Shown here piece after piece: positions 23,184 to 33,368 of a stretch of DNA of 64,000 nt (the stretch's first letter is position 1; each line of letters opens with the position of its first letter). The notes under the pieces are model-generated. The model ran no database searches. It was not told the origin of the DNA and saw nothing but the letters and a program-made list of their open reading frames with translations. The DNA lies in the NCBI GenBank assembly GCA_964019335.1, contig OZ025697.1:124001-188000 (forward strand), written 5' to 3'. This DNA is from Diplonema japonicum (taxonomy: Eukaryota; Euglenozoa; Diplonemea; Diplonemida; Diplonemidae). The position numbers were made by a program, and so were the translations under genes.

Positions 23184-23951
23184 TCAAAACCAATACGCCA
23201 CTGAAATAGACCGTGACAACGCTCTCAAGGAATGGTACCACCCCTCTGGGATCAGCGCGGAGTCTCCTGGTTTGAGGGTGACCCGCTTCATCTTCTCAAT
23301 GTCAGGGAGCGTCACCTCCAAGCCTTCGTCCAAACGAGACAGTACATGGGAAACAACAGAAGGTTCTCTGTAGTTCTTGAAGCTAGACAGGCTGTCTGCA
23401 GTGATGGACATGGGCGGATACAGTTCTAAAAGCTTTTCACCGAAGACCTGACAGAACAGGTTTTTAGTTGGGTCGGTGTGGAGTGGGGTGAAACTGCCCG
23501 AGGGACCGATGAAGAGGACAGGGAGGCACCCCTCTGGTACCCCTTCTGGGCAGACAACGTGCCTGCGTAAAGAAGGGATCTGCAGAGTAAGCGGGTGTTG
23601 CGCCAGATACTCATCCGGCTTATTTCGCAGAAGTAAGTCTTTCAAGGGCATGAAAGCCGTTGTTGCCTTGACCATGGTCTCCCCTACCTCTACAGGAACA
23701 TGCCGTTCCCCATGGTTTTTAATGAAGAATTCCAGGTTCCATGTTGGCTTTTGCTCCGGTGTGCCAAACAACTCACTATATATCTCGGCTGCGACTTCCA
23801 CAGCTTTTCTCATTTCTCTGGATTCAGCCAACCCTACCCCTCCCATGGCTATCGCAACGTCAATGTCCCTGAGACCTTTCTTGTCTCTATCTTTTCCCGC
23901 CCTCTCCGTCACATCTTGTAATAAAGCACGTATTTCGTTGTCATCTTGCAT
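23184..23951 (-). CDS. JmjC/cupin-8 2-oxoglutarate-Fe(II) dioxygenase
   Basis: 255-residue intronless gene. The catalytic cupin shows the metal triad: HTD in SGSFTPLHTDPTKNLF and a distal His in GDSALIPEGWYHSLRA. The intervening QVFGEKLLELYPP block is typical of the JMJD5/HIF1AN-like cupin_8 group. The first ~90 residues are helical and have no recognised domain. Such enzymes hydroxylate protein side chains; the substrate cannot be told from sequence. The protein ends 10 residues after the distal His block (SISVAYWF), a compact C-terminus for this family. The stop lies 71 bp upstream of the next start codon, the tightest spacing in the window. A candidate trans-splice acceptor lies 5 bases upstream of the ATG. 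Confidence 0.85.
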   Translation of the reverse strand: MQDDNEIRALLQDVTERAGKDRDKKGLRDIDVAIAMGGVGLAESREMRKAVEVAAEIYSELFGTPEQKPTWNLEFFIKNHGERHVPVEVGETMVKATTAFMPLKDLLLRNKPDEYLAQHPLTLQIPSLRRHVVCPEGVPEGCLPVLFIGPSGSFTPLHTDPTKNLFCQVFGEKLLELYPPMSITADSLSSFKNYREPSVVSHVLSRLDEGLEVTLPDIEKMKRVTLKPGDSALIPEGWYHSLRALSRSISVAYWF

Positions 23952-23956
23952 CCCCG

Positions 23957-23966
23957 CTGTAGAAAT
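23957..23966 (-). promoter_or_regulatory. Candidate spliced-leader acceptor of the JmjC gene
   Basis: Minus-strand reading is TTTCTACAG, then CGGGG and the ATG at 23951. The identical word precedes the SFI1-like gene. It resembles a trans-splicing acceptor; no spliced-leader cDNA is available to confirm it. Confidence 0.35.
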
Positions 23967-24217
23967 TAAACCATGTGTAAGATGGAGTGTCTATTTAAGG
24001 AATACAAATAATGTCGGTCAGAGAAAGAAAGAAAAAAAAGGGGGGGTTAGATTTTTCTTCTTTTTCTTATTCTTTTTTTTTTTTTTATGAGACAATCAAC
24101 ATCCCCCACATCCCCTCCCTTTTTTTTCTTCTTCACAAATCGGTATTCTCGCTGAGGCTCATCGACAATTTAAACTCATCTGCAATTTTTTTTAAAAAGT
24201 TTTTTTCCTCCCCCTTT

Positions 24218-26707
24218 TTATTGAACAAATTCCATACCATTCCCAAGCGACACATAGAGCCGCTGCGCGCAAGGCTCGACGTCGGGGTTGGGTGGCATTG
24301 CTGGCTGACCTATTAAAAAAAATTTTCTTTTCCTTTTTTTTTTCCTTCCCATACCAAAATCAAGTGGCGGCCTATCGCAAACACAGCGTATTATAAACTC
24401 TCGTCGATCGGGCTCGCGGACCTGTTCTAAATTCCCATCTGCCCCCGAAATGGGAAGCGCGACACGGCGCAGGACTTCCCACTGAGATTTGGTTAGGGTA
24501 CACGAAGAAGCATGGGTGAAACAATCCGCTATCTCCAGAGCAGTCGCGGCATCTTCCGACTTCGTAACGAAGATCATCACCCTGTCGAGGAGCGACGTTG
24601 CAGTGGAAATGCAGACCTCCAGCTTCTCTAAGGCGTCGGACGCCTTTGTGTACCTCTCACGATCTGAATTTTCAGTCTTCAGTATGCACAGGATTTCCTT
24701 CCGTACACTGTCTGACATTGCTTTGACCGAGCCGAGTCTTTTCCCGTATGACGAGACGCTTAAGCAATCGTAAATACCCAAAATCACTTTATCCGCCATG
24801 CATCGCACCACGTCAGGGATCTCTGTGTTTCGAAGCCACCCCATTGCGGTTTGCCCTTTAGCCGCGGGGTTGAACAGCGGGGCTTGTTCGCGTGCTGGGA
24901 CGGGTTTTGCTTCGTTCCATAGTTTGACCCACGGGTTCCCGCTTACCGACATTCTTTCGGACAGGAAGTCCTTTTTGTTCGAAAGGTCAATATCTCTTGG
25001 AGAATGCCATTGTATGAAATCTGCGAGAATAAGGTGATCGCTTTGGTTCGCGGCCTTGAAAGCTTCCATGTCAGACTTTAATGCTTCGGTGTGGTACGAT
25101 TCACGAATGTCGGAAGCAATTCTCGACGATCCAAGCGAAGCCATCTCCTGTTGGGTTTTCTCAACGCAGTCGGAGGTTGCAGGGCAGGGTTGCTGCGTGA
25201 AAGGGATACAGACCACACAGGTAGCATCCTTGAACAAAAACCTGGTTTTTTCCTCGATTGTGTCGCTTTGCAGGTTTATCTCGGGAACTTCCCAACCGTT
25301 TCCCTCTTTTTCCATGTCACCGTCTTCCAAGGGTGTTCCGAAGAAATCGTCGTCGGAACCAGACCCCCAGCCTTCTTTTGCTTCTGGGGTTGAAGGGGAG
25401 CTTTCGCGGCACTCGGAAACCTGTTTAATACAGAAGTTCAAAAGGATGATCTTTTGTTCCACCAACGGCAGGTCCCAGTCGATCTCCCCCTCGCACTGTG
25501 TGAACGGGATCGGTTTCTTCTCCTCCCAACGGGTTTCGAGAAACTCGACGAAAACCAACCATAGAACCTGAACGTCGCGGAGGCTATCGAAGGAAACCGC
25601 TGCTTCAAGAGACAGTCTGGAAAGCAGCGATGCGGCACCGTAGGACTCATCCTGCTGACAGCATTTCTCGACAATGCAAAGGCATTTCTTCTCCAGACTG
25701 TTTTTCAAATCGGAGTCCCGCTGCGGGTCGTAATAAGGCCCCGCAGCATGCATTGCAATATTTCCGATCAATGACGACGCTGTGCTCGCCCATGAAGCGT
25801 TGCGCCGAGTGTCTGAAATGTAGTATGAAGGCGGCGGGACTAAGGGACCCGATTCTCCACGCTTGTAGGTTGATTCTAATATCAAATCAGCGAATTTTCG
25901 AAGGTTTTCTGTCAGCCTGGGACGGGGGTTGGTTGAAAACCTCAGGGACAACCGTGCCACGGGCGGGCTGAGAAGGTCGAAGGCAGACCAAACATTATTA
26001 TCAATAAGCCCGGCCTCGCTTGCCACGGGCCAGATTAGCTCCGTGTCCATCCCTACGATTGGGTCGCACACGGTGCCCCATTCAAGCTTACCCTCGTTCA
26101 CAACAGATATGAGATGTTCCCATTCCGCCGGCGAGTAGCCTTTGTTGTGGTATGTGAACCGTGTAGTGACACGCATCCCATCACCATCAAGTGTCGATTG
26201 CAGCCCTAAGTTAAGATAGAACAGGTCCATCAGCTCCTCGAGGGTGGTGCAGTTGGGCGGTGCCTCGGGACGTGATTCTGCGTGAAACGATGTTGAGAAA
26301 TGTGGTGTTGCTGAAATGCCTATTTGTCCGGCAAAGCAAGGTATGTAGAAGTCCGCTCCTGCGGCTGCTAGGTTGAGGATGCTGAGCAATTCTTCGGAGC
26401 TTGCATGGCCGTTCAGGGATTCTATCACCACGTATGTTGTCACTCCGTACAGTCGTGTGTGCTCTTCGGTTTGTTCTGCAAAGTCGTGGTCGGCGAGTAA
26501 GATATCCCGCATGGTGTCCCCTTTCCCGCTCCGATAGTACCTGACTACGAGCTCTTCTCCGTTCAGCATCACCGTCTCGACCTCGCCCCCTTTCCCTTCT
26601 CGTTTCCACTCCCGTAAGACCCCCTCTACCTGCCCGCAGCATTTTTCAAAACCGGTTGCTTGGGAATAGTCGTTTATTTCCAAGGGTTCTTCCTCAGGGG
26701 TTGTCAT
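24218..26707 (-). CDS. RAB3GAP1: Rab3 GTPase-activating protein catalytic subunit
   Basis: 814 residues (human about 980) from exons 24355..26707 and 24218..24309. The diagnostic block is near residues 560-625: LADFIQWHSPRDIDL, LSERMSVSGNPWVKLWNEAK and PVPAREQAPLFN match the human DFVRWYSPRD..NMWVEAWETAKPIPARRQRRLFD region that carries the catalytic arginine. The C-terminal REFIIRCVCDRP and the exon-2 segment AQRLYVSLG match the human REFILRTTVPRP..PQRMYSVL. The product should act with RAB3GAP2 on Rab3/Rab18-class GTPases in membrane traffic, ER-lipid droplet biology and autophagy. The short intron (24310..24354, GTATGG..ATAG) has a length divisible by three and no stop, so an unspliced transcript would also be open; the protein alignment argues for removal. 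The non-catalytic subunit is not in this window. Confidence 0.9.
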   Translation of the reverse strand: MTTPEEEPLEINDYSQATGFEKCCGQVEGVLREWKREGKGGEVETVMLNGEELVVRYYRSGKGDTMRDILLADHDFAEQTEEHTRLYGVTTYVVIESLNGHASSEELLSILNLAAAGADFYIPCFAGQIGISATPHFSTSFHAESRPEAPPNCTTLEELMDLFYLNLGLQSTLDGDGMRVTTRFTYHNKGYSPAEWEHLISVVNEGKLEWGTVCDPIVGMDTELIWPVASEAGLIDNNVWSAFDLLSPPVARLSLRFSTNPRPRLTENLRKFADLILESTYKRGESGPLVPPPSYYISDTRRNASWASTASSLIGNIAMHAAGPYYDPQRDSDLKNSLEKKCLCIVEKCCQQDESYGAASLLSRLSLEAAVSFDSLRDVQVLWLVFVEFLETRWEEKKPIPFTQCEGEIDWDLPLVEQKIILLNFCIKQVSECRESSPSTPEAKEGWGSGSDDDFFGTPLEDGDMEKEGNGWEVPEINLQSDTIEEKTRFLFKDATCVVCIPFTQQPCPATSDCVEKTQQEMASLGSSRIASDIRESYHTEALKSDMEAFKAANQSDHLILADFIQWHSPRDIDLSNKKDFLSERMSVSGNPWVKLWNEAKPVPAREQAPLFNPAAKGQTAMGWLRNTEIPDVVRCMADKVILGIYDCLSVSSYGKRLGSVKAMSDSVRKEILCILKTENSDRERYTKASDALEKLEVCISTATSLLDRVMIFVTKSEDAATALEIADCFTHASSCTLTKSQWEVLRRVALPISGADGNLEQVREPDRREFIIRCVCDRPPLDFGMGRKKKRKRKFFLIGQPAMPPNPDVEPCAQRLYVSLGNGMEFVQ

Positions 26708-26903
26708 TTAAATTTTTTTTCTCTTGACACTTGCACCTGGCATTTCTCTTTTTTTCTTTTTTTTGTATATTATTTTGGGGGATTACTCTAATAGAATAGA
26801 AAAACTGCAATCGTCTTTAAAAAGACGTTTTTTTTTTTTTTTTTTTCGTTTTGTTTTTTTCTTTATTTCACTCTTCGTCATTTTCTTCACTCACTAGGGG
26901 CCT

Positions 26904-26990
26904 CATTATTTAACGCGAAATGGCCATTATTTAACGCGAAACGGCCATTATTTAACGCGAAATCGCCATTATTTAACTAGTTAAATAATG
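26904..26990. repeat. 21-bp tandem repeat ending in a perfect 24-bp palindrome
   Basis: Copies of cattatttaacgcgaaa start at 26904, 26925, 26946 and (truncated) 26967, an exact 21-bp period. The last one runs into a perfect palindrome at 26967-26990 (half-site cattatttaact). An inverted ttaaataatggcc follows at 27002. Looks like the structured end of a transposon or a protein-binding array. Confidence 0.9.
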
Positions 26991-27346
26991 AGATTTTGCA
27001 GTTAAATAATGGCCCTTCAGAGTGAAAAAATGGGTCTTGTCGTGGAAAAAAATGCACCCAACCCCTTGAAAAATTTTTTTGGGGTGGGGGTATTTTGACT
27101 ATTTTTGGCCATCTGAGGCCATTCCAGCCCTTAAAAGTGGGAATAAGTGCCTTACTTCCCCTTTAAATGCCACGGCGAAATAGCTACCCTGTATTACCTT
27201 AGGAAAATCCCCAAAAAGCTGACCTGCGTGAAAAAAAACAGCAGTGAAAGCAGTGAAGAGTGAGTGACTCAAATGACGAAGAGTGAAATAAAACGACTTA
27301 CTTGCCGCCAAATGAGCCATTATTTAACACTCGTTACCCGTTTTTT

Positions 27347-27435
27347 TGCACTCGGGCCCTGCGGGCCCTCGTGCAAAAAATTCGGGAACTCGAGTTAAAT
27401 AATGACTCATTATTTGTTGGCAATAAATAGTTATT
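27347..27435 (-). repeat. Dispersed repeat, copy B, with GC hairpin
   Basis: Reverse-complement match to 6222-6333. At its start lies an imperfect hairpin (27347-27375): tgcac, gggccc, loop tgc, gggccc, gtgca. Then come ttcgggaactcgagttaaat, aatgactcattattt and gttggcaataaatag. It ends 18 bases from the stop codon of the SFI1-like gene, so the element was inserted in, or now serves as, that gene's 3' UTR. Confidence 0.75.
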
Positions 27436-27452
27436 TTGTTCCCTCTGGGGTT

Positions 27453-29912
27453 CTAAGAGGAAGAATGAAATGAAGAGTCCGGCTTCCCCCAAAAGCGGGG
27501 CGGCTTTGCTGCGGGAGATTTTCTCGATAGGCCGCCGATCGTCGATTTCTCGCTCAAAAGGGAGACGTTCTGCCGATGATCCGGACGTTCTTTGTTTCCC
27601 CGAGCGTCACGGCTCTCCTTCGCTCGAACCCACGTTCTTAAAGCCCTCCTTTGCAGCATGAAGTTATTTTGCTTCACGGCGATCCTTCTCTGCAACCTCT
27701 CCAAGCGTGCTGCCTTCAGCTTCCATCTGTTGAACAACACACATCGAAGCCTTCTATCCTTCGAGTCACGAAGATCATTAGCAACCTTGTGCATAACCTT
27801 GAATAAGTGCTGGCGTTTCCAAGCAAGCAGGAACTTACGTTTCAAAGAAACCTGTAGTTGCGGTGTAACCACGGAGAGGTTGTACGCTTGCTTCCAGGCG
27901 CTGAAGAGCCGTGATAAGGATGAATAATCATGCGCATCCATCAGATCATAGAGATGCGGGGGGGTGATGAGTGTTTTCCATTCAGAAAACAGTTTTTTTT
28001 TTGTCCAGAAGCGTCGGAAATATTCCGCATCGTGGGAAGCATCTTTGGTCCACAGCGCGTCTCTCCATTTAGAGAAATAGACTCTTTTCCACGAATCGTT
28101 TCGCGTGAGGTAGAACTCGTCCGCGGTAGTTTCATCGTGAAAGGTGTTCTGCGTCAATCTCCACCACCCTGTAAAAACCTTCGTCAAAACCCCCTCTGTG
28201 AAAAAACTGTCGGCCAAACGGGTACCTCTTCTCTCCCGTGCTTTATTCCGCCATGCTTCCCAAGATTTCCTGCTCAGAACAACTTTTCGAAAACAAACAG
28301 CTTTCCACGTTTCGAACACGGTTCGAAGGGTTCTTCTCATGAAGAAGTTTTTCGCAACTGTCGCGTCCCTCCATTGAACCCAAACTATGTTGACGAGTTT
28401 TCTCTTCACGAAATCTTTGCAGGCCAGTTCGGCCTGCCAGGTTTTCATGAATGTTTGCAGTGTCCTCCTAGCGGTTTTGGTTTCACGATGAAAGACAGCT
28501 TTCCATTCTGAGAAGATTGTTTGTTTCAACGTGTGTTCGGTGGCTCTTCGGGTCTTGTGCAGCAAACATTGTATTTTGTACTCAGCGATCCAGTTGTAGA
28601 AGGCCCGTCTGCTGAGCTGTTGGGCGCGCAGGGTTCCTGCAGTCTCCCTTTCCAGGTATCGTTTCCTCCATCGTCTGTAAGCGGACTTTTTGACGAAGGC
28701 TTCAATGTTGCGCTGCTCATCCATTTTCACAGCGAGGCGGTCTCTCCAGATGTTGAACATCTTGGCTGTCAACCATGATTGGATCTCGTCTGTCTTCTCT
28801 GTTCGCTTTCTTTCCGCCCTGCCCCACCGGGATCTCCAGAACACAAACCATCGCCTCAACCATTTTTGCTTCAAAACCCGTTCTGACTCCACCTCGGCAC
28901 GGAGCAGCCTTAACGATGCATCGGCCGCAGACACGTTTAAAACAGGTGGGGAAATAAAACTCGAAGAAGAAAGCGGAGCGGAAGAAGGCGTACCCCCCAT
29001 CCCCCCGGTGTTCTTCAACAGTCTTTTTAAATCATCCAACAGCGAGAGGCTTAAACGATTGGTCCCCTCCCACTGTGGGGTGAGCTCTTTTGAGGGACTT
29101 GCGTGGGGTGGATAAGGACGGGTCAGCTGAACGGGAGAGGCAAGAGAAGCATAGTCTGCAGAAACCGTTTGCAAAGTCTGTTGAAGTGATTCGAGCGACT
29201 CTTCTATTGGGTGGAGAATTGAGGGTTGGAGGATGGGGCTTTCCTTTGGTCTCTGTTTGTGCAAATAGCGGGATTTCCAGGTCGAAAAAAACCGTTTAGC
29301 AAGCATCAATGAGCCCATATGAGAGGTGACTCCCAATCTGGTTTCAAAGCACGACTTCCAATGTGAGAAGAAACACCGTTGCAACCTTGAGGTGTCCCAA
29401 TGTACAGCGGTGGCTTGTTGCTCCACGGATGTGAAATGCAAATCGAGGACGAGGTGCCATCGTTCTAAGGAGTCCAGCGCTTCGTCAATAAGGAGGTTTT
29501 TGCTGTCGTGTTGGTTGCAGGAAGCAACACCGAGTAGCAGTGACACCAGATCGGCTGTTGGGTGAAACGACCCTACCACTGCTCGTTCCTTGTCGAACAG
29601 AATTGTGTTAAGAAGGTTCAGCACGAGGTATAGCGACCCGGGGCTTTCTAAATTCGGGTTTTTTCTTGTCAGCTCCAGCCGACATCTTTCGAGCCTGTGT
29701 CGCATCCCTGCTTCGTCGCGGATGCCTTTCCCCGACACCAGGTCTAGGATCGCGTAGCAGTCCTCCAGTACCCTTCTCCCTTCTTTTTCAAACCCTTGTA
29801 AAACCCTGCCCATCAGCATTCCCGGTGTTAGAAAATTGCTTGTCATCGAAGCACCGTTTGCGCTGTAGTCCAGCCGCTTTGCCGGCGTACCAAAGAAGGT
29901 AGTTTCGTTCAT
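27453..29912 (-). CDS. SFI1-like centrin-binding repeat protein
   Basis: 819 residues, no introns. From about residue 180 to 760 the protein carries repeated helices spaced 25-35 residues with the Sfi1 signature of aromatic/Leu ..W+ pairs: RFFSTWKSRYLHK, RWFVFWRSRWGR, FNIWRDRLAVK, AYRRWRKRYLERE, AFYNWIAEYKIQ, IFSEWKAVFHRE, SLSRLFSAWKQAY and others (more than 15). Sfi1 repeats bind centrin along a long alpha-helix at spindle poles, basal bodies and associated fibres. The N-terminal ~150 residues are a separate helical region without a recognised domain. In a flagellate, a basal-body or contractile-fibre role is the natural inference. It may be an SFI1 orthologue or one of several SFI1-repeat proteins typical of protists; sequence alone does not decide. 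Confidence 0.85.
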   Translation of the reverse strand: MNETTFFGTPAKRLDYSANGASMTSNFLTPGMLMGRVLQGFEKEGRRVLEDCYAILDLVSGKGIRDEAGMRHRLERCRLELTRKNPNLESPGSLYLVLNLLNTILFDKERAVVGSFHPTADLVSLLLGVASCNQHDSKNLLIDEALDSLERWHLVLDLHFTSVEQQATAVHWDTSRLQRCFFSHWKSCFETRLGVTSHMGSLMLAKRFFSTWKSRYLHKQRPKESPILQPSILHPIEESLESLQQTLQTVSADYASLASPVQLTRPYPPHASPSKELTPQWEGTNRLSLSLLDDLKRLLKNTGGMGGTPSSAPLSSSSFISPPVLNVSAADASLRLLRAEVESERVLKQKWLRRWFVFWRSRWGRAERKRTEKTDEIQSWLTAKMFNIWRDRLAVKMDEQRNIEAFVKKSAYRRWRKRYLERETAGTLRAQQLSRRAFYNWIAEYKIQCLLHKTRRATEHTLKQTIFSEWKAVFHRETKTARRTLQTFMKTWQAELACKDFVKRKLVNIVWVQWRDATVAKNFFMRRTLRTVFETWKAVCFRKVVLSRKSWEAWRNKARERRGTRLADSFFTEGVLTKVFTGWWRLTQNTFHDETTADEFYLTRNDSWKRVYFSKWRDALWTKDASHDAEYFRRFWTKKKLFSEWKTLITPPHLYDLMDAHDYSSLSRLFSAWKQAYNLSVVTPQLQVSLKRKFLLAWKRQHLFKVMHKVANDLRDSKDRRLRCVLFNRWKLKAARLERLQRRIAVKQNNFMLQRRALRTWVRAKESRDARGNKERPDHRQNVSLLSEKSTIGGLSRKSPAAKPPRFWGKPDSSFHSSS

Positions 29913-29998
29913 TGAGGGGAGAGGGGGGATTCTACTCCCTGTAGAAATCTGATATGAAAGGAAGAAGAAGAAAAGAAAAAAAAAAGGTGGGAAAGGAA

Positions 29999-30048
<50 letters not shown>

Positions 30049-31188
30049 GTTCAAAGTGGGTGGGGTGCGAGAGGAAAATATAGTACACCAAGAGCCTGGC
30101 CATGGGTAAGTATCTCGGGGGGGGGGGGGGGGGGGGTACCAATTTCGTGAATGGAATTAGAAATCTTCCCTCTCCCTCTTTTTCATTTTGTTATGTGTTC
30201 GGCAAACATTTCTAGGTTTTCAACGAATGCCCTTGAGTGTAATATAAGGAGGAGGGGGAAAGGGTGGGAAAGGTGCACGCCCCATACATTTTTTTTCTTT
30301 TTTTTTTTTCCTTCCTTTTCTCATATCAACAAAAAACAAAAGACCAAGAAAAAGAAGGTACAAATAGAGGGGTTAAAAAAGAAGAAAAAAGCAACCCTCA
30401 AGTACAAAGCAGAAGGCTCGCACACGGATGAGAATGTGGGGTTTTTCTCTCTCTCTCTTTTTTTTTTCCATAGTACTTTTTCTTTCTTTTGTTTTCCTCG
30501 GCTTTGTGAGTCGTGGTTCCTCTAATAATAAAGAAATCTCAACAAAGCAAGAAAAAGAAAGAAAGTTAAAAAAAAAAAAAGGAAGAACTACTTCATACCA
30601 AAGGGGAAAAAAAAGGGAGGGAAGTAAGTACCAAAGTATGAAAAAAAAGAAAAGAAACACGCAACAAAAAAAAAAAAAAACTGGGTTTTTTTCCCCTTTT
30701 TTTTCCCCCCCTTCTTCTTACCCGGATCATGCAATGAGAAGGTCCTAGCAGCAACCCACGAATGAAAAGACAGTATTCGGTTGGCCTGTTTATTGCATCC
30801 CCCCTGTTCTTCCTTCACATCCTCTCCAAAGAACTACATCGAAGAAGGATTCGGCCCCTCGCTCAACCTCGGTACCTTAGGTATAAGACCCTCAACCGAG
30901 TCAGGAGTAAGTGCACAACTGTCTCTCAAGGATATGGCGAAAAAAATAATATAAAAAAAAAAGTATTTTCAGCTCTGTTTCCATTTTATGCTTGACAGGA
31001 TGCCCCTTTTATATAAAAAAAAAAAAAAGCCTTTTTCACCTCCTCAACAATTCCCTTTCCCTATCTTTTCTTTTTTTTTTTTTCCTTCCTTTTTCTCCCA
31101 GTAGGTGTCACCTTGCATCGTTGACTACAAAAGAAACAGAAAAAAATAAGAGGCTTTCACTACACAAAACTGAAATAATAAAAAATTT
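29913..31188. other. 1.3 kb spacer between LINE and SFI1-like gene
   Basis: Homopolymer-rich (A run near 30001-30046, G run near 30118-30136). Stretches of ordinary complexity occur at about 30150-30260 and 30730-30940 with no credible ORF, tRNA or rRNA. The latter contains a short imperfect repeat of ctcaacc(t/g)cgg-like words. Function not evident. Confidence 0.5.
29939..29948 (-). promoter_or_regulatory. Candidate spliced-leader acceptor of the SFI1-like gene
   Basis: Minus-strand TTTCTACAG lies 26 bases upstream of the ATG at 29912, with a C/T-rich leader between. Same word as at the JmjC gene. A prediction only. Confidence 0.3.
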
Positions 31189-33302
31189 GATAAATTTCGG
31201 TGTGCGGGTGGGTGCTCACCGTTCAGGGAGAAATTCACACTAATCGGTCACCGTTCTGCGGTTGCTGTCTGGTGCCTGCGGTGGCTGTTTGTCGCGATGA
31301 GATGGACGGCATCTGGGCGAGAAACATTGCTTGGAGTCGTGCTAGGTAGGGGGCGGTTTGGCTCGAGGAGAAGAGTGGTCTCCTGTCGTAGCCGTGTGTC
31401 GTCGGGCCCCCAAGATGTCGAAGGGTGTGTACCCTTGTCTTTGCGTTGGCGGGGAAAGCATTCTTCCCACTCTTTGCTGTGCATTTCTGAATACGTCCTA
31501 AGATGTATCGCATCCTTCCAGCCTTCTCTGTGAGCCAGTCCTGGTCGTCGAGGGGTCCAGCCAAGGACTGCCGGGTGGCCTGCTCATAGTCTACTGCGAG
31601 CTCCATCGTCGTGACGGACGTCAACTTCCTACCTGCGTACCATCTTAGGCTTTTCAGCCACCTGAGGACGCTCTTCATGTAGAACATTAGGACCTTTCCC
31701 GACGCTCCGTTCGATTTCAACAGCTCCACTGTGGGCACAGTGTGCTGCTTCCCCGTTGTGATCTCATCCCACGGGTTGGTGGTGAGGATTCTGGTGCTCC
31801 GTTCAGCCGCTCTGGCGTCTCGTCTTGACACGACATCCAACAGGTATCGTTGCACGACTGCCGCCTGTTGCTTCGCAGCCCCCGTTGCGCCCCTTGGAAT
31901 GATCCCGTGGAGGGCGGTCACTGCAGGTAGGTCACTTCGTGTCATCCCGCCATATCTTTCGTTTGTCAGGGCAGCTCTCGCTGGTGCACATTCCCATAGG
32001 GCGTGCTCCGTGACTTCTGTCGTCGTCTGGCATCGATGGTCGCAGACGTCGCACGCAAGAGACGAGCTTTCCACACCCTCACGTTCATCCAATTGCTTCC
32101 CCCACACTCGAGGGTGTACCGTGAACACTGCACCGCTGATGATCCGCCGCAGTCTGTACGATATCAGCGGTCTCCGTGACTGGAGCTTCCTCCACCAGGC
32201 GTTCGTGGACGGACATGCACCCGCTTCCATTCCAGCAAAAGACGACCTGCCGTGGATCAATTCCTTTGCAACAGCCGGTCTGATCGCCTGTCTTACTTCA
32301 TGGCGTCTCGCACTGGGCACCAGAGCGCGCAAACCTTCAATGAAGGACCACCCCTTGTTCAGGAAGGGTAGCCACCTCTTCAGCAAGACCCCTAGCGGCC
32401 CCCTCTCCTCGTCGTCCTCTCGCTCCCGGTACAGTGTAACAATCTCATTGACTCGCTGCCACAGTTGTGGGGAGGTGAGGCTTTCTCGCACCAGGCAGTT
32501 CACCGTGTTGTAAACAATCTTCGCTTGTGGATATGCTGTGTGTCCAGGTAACAGCACATTGAGCACAGCCATCGGGGATCTCATCCTGAAGCGCGGTCCC
32601 CACAGGGAAGTCACCGTCGCTGTACAGAGCTTCTTCAGCTGGTTGTCAGACGGCGCAGCGTAGGTCGTACCGTATAGACAGGATGGTAGCACAGTGCCCG
32701 TCAGCATTGACGCCTTGTTCCCGAAGCTTAATGGCAATGCACCAAGCCGGGACAAACGGCCTTCGGCGGAATGTGGCTTGTCCAAACTATGTTTCCCGTT
32801 CATGTTCAGGATCACGCCAAGCGCCTTGATCCCCTTCGTCACTCTGAACGATGAGCCTGTGCACTTCAACCAAGGGCCGATCTCATCCTTCGTCGAGAAT
32901 GCTTGTGACTTGTTTTCGTTAAGGCGCATGCCTGTCCGCTCGCAAAACTCGATTGTTTTGTTGGTCGCTCTCTTGAGTACCTCGACCAAACGCGCAAGTA
33001 GGTACGCGTCGTCCGCGTACGACAGCGATCGCGAGCCAGGTACCTCAGCAATCACGCACTTCACCATCACTGACACCAGAGCGTTCACCAGGATGACGGA
33101 GATTGGACACCCTTGGAGAATTCCATTTGTCACGTGGAACTCGGAACCCACGCCAGTAGGGAAGCGGAAACGTCTTTTGAGGCCTGCGTACATCGCTTTG
33201 AGCGGGGTCAGTATCCTCTGGTGCAAACCCAGGTCTTGCATAAGCCCGAACGCTACTTTCTGTGGCACCCTGTCGAAGCACTTGACGAAGTCCAGTGCTA
33301 TT
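31189..33302 (-). mobile_element. 5'-truncated non-LTR retrotransposon (LINE) with reverse transcriptase
   Basis: One open frame from 33300 to the stop at 31235 (about 685 residues). It starts inside the reverse transcriptase: motif A LDFVKCFDRVP, then GILQGCPISVI and the catalytic YADDAYLL. After the thumb there is a CxxC..H..C zinc-finger-like motif (CDVCDHRC..HALWEC), usual downstream of LINE RTs, and a ~200-residue C-terminal domain ending QNGDRLV. Upstream of motif A the sequence stops at an A run (T run in sense), so palm N-terminus, fingers and any ORF1 are missing. A 48-base 3' tail (31189-31236) is shared with 62779-62826. Same orientation as the host genes. No target-site duplication could be recognised among the homopolymers. 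Apparently intact frame suggests a fairly recent insertion. Confidence 0.9.
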
Positions 33303-33368
33303 AAAAAAAAAAAGAATCGTACAAACCAAAGAAGAACTGATACAAGGAAGAAAAAAAAAAAGAAAACT

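Larger units (their letters stand above)
26708..27452. other. Repeat-bearing spacer between RAB3GAP1 and the SFI1-like gene
   Basis: Contains the ATTATTTAA tandem repeat and palindrome (26904-26990), a GC-rich hairpin and the inverted copy of the dispersed repeat (27347-27435). No ORF is credible. Together 26904-27435 looks like a ~530-bp non-autonomous element whose two ends both carry ATTATTTAA words. Confidence 0.65.
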
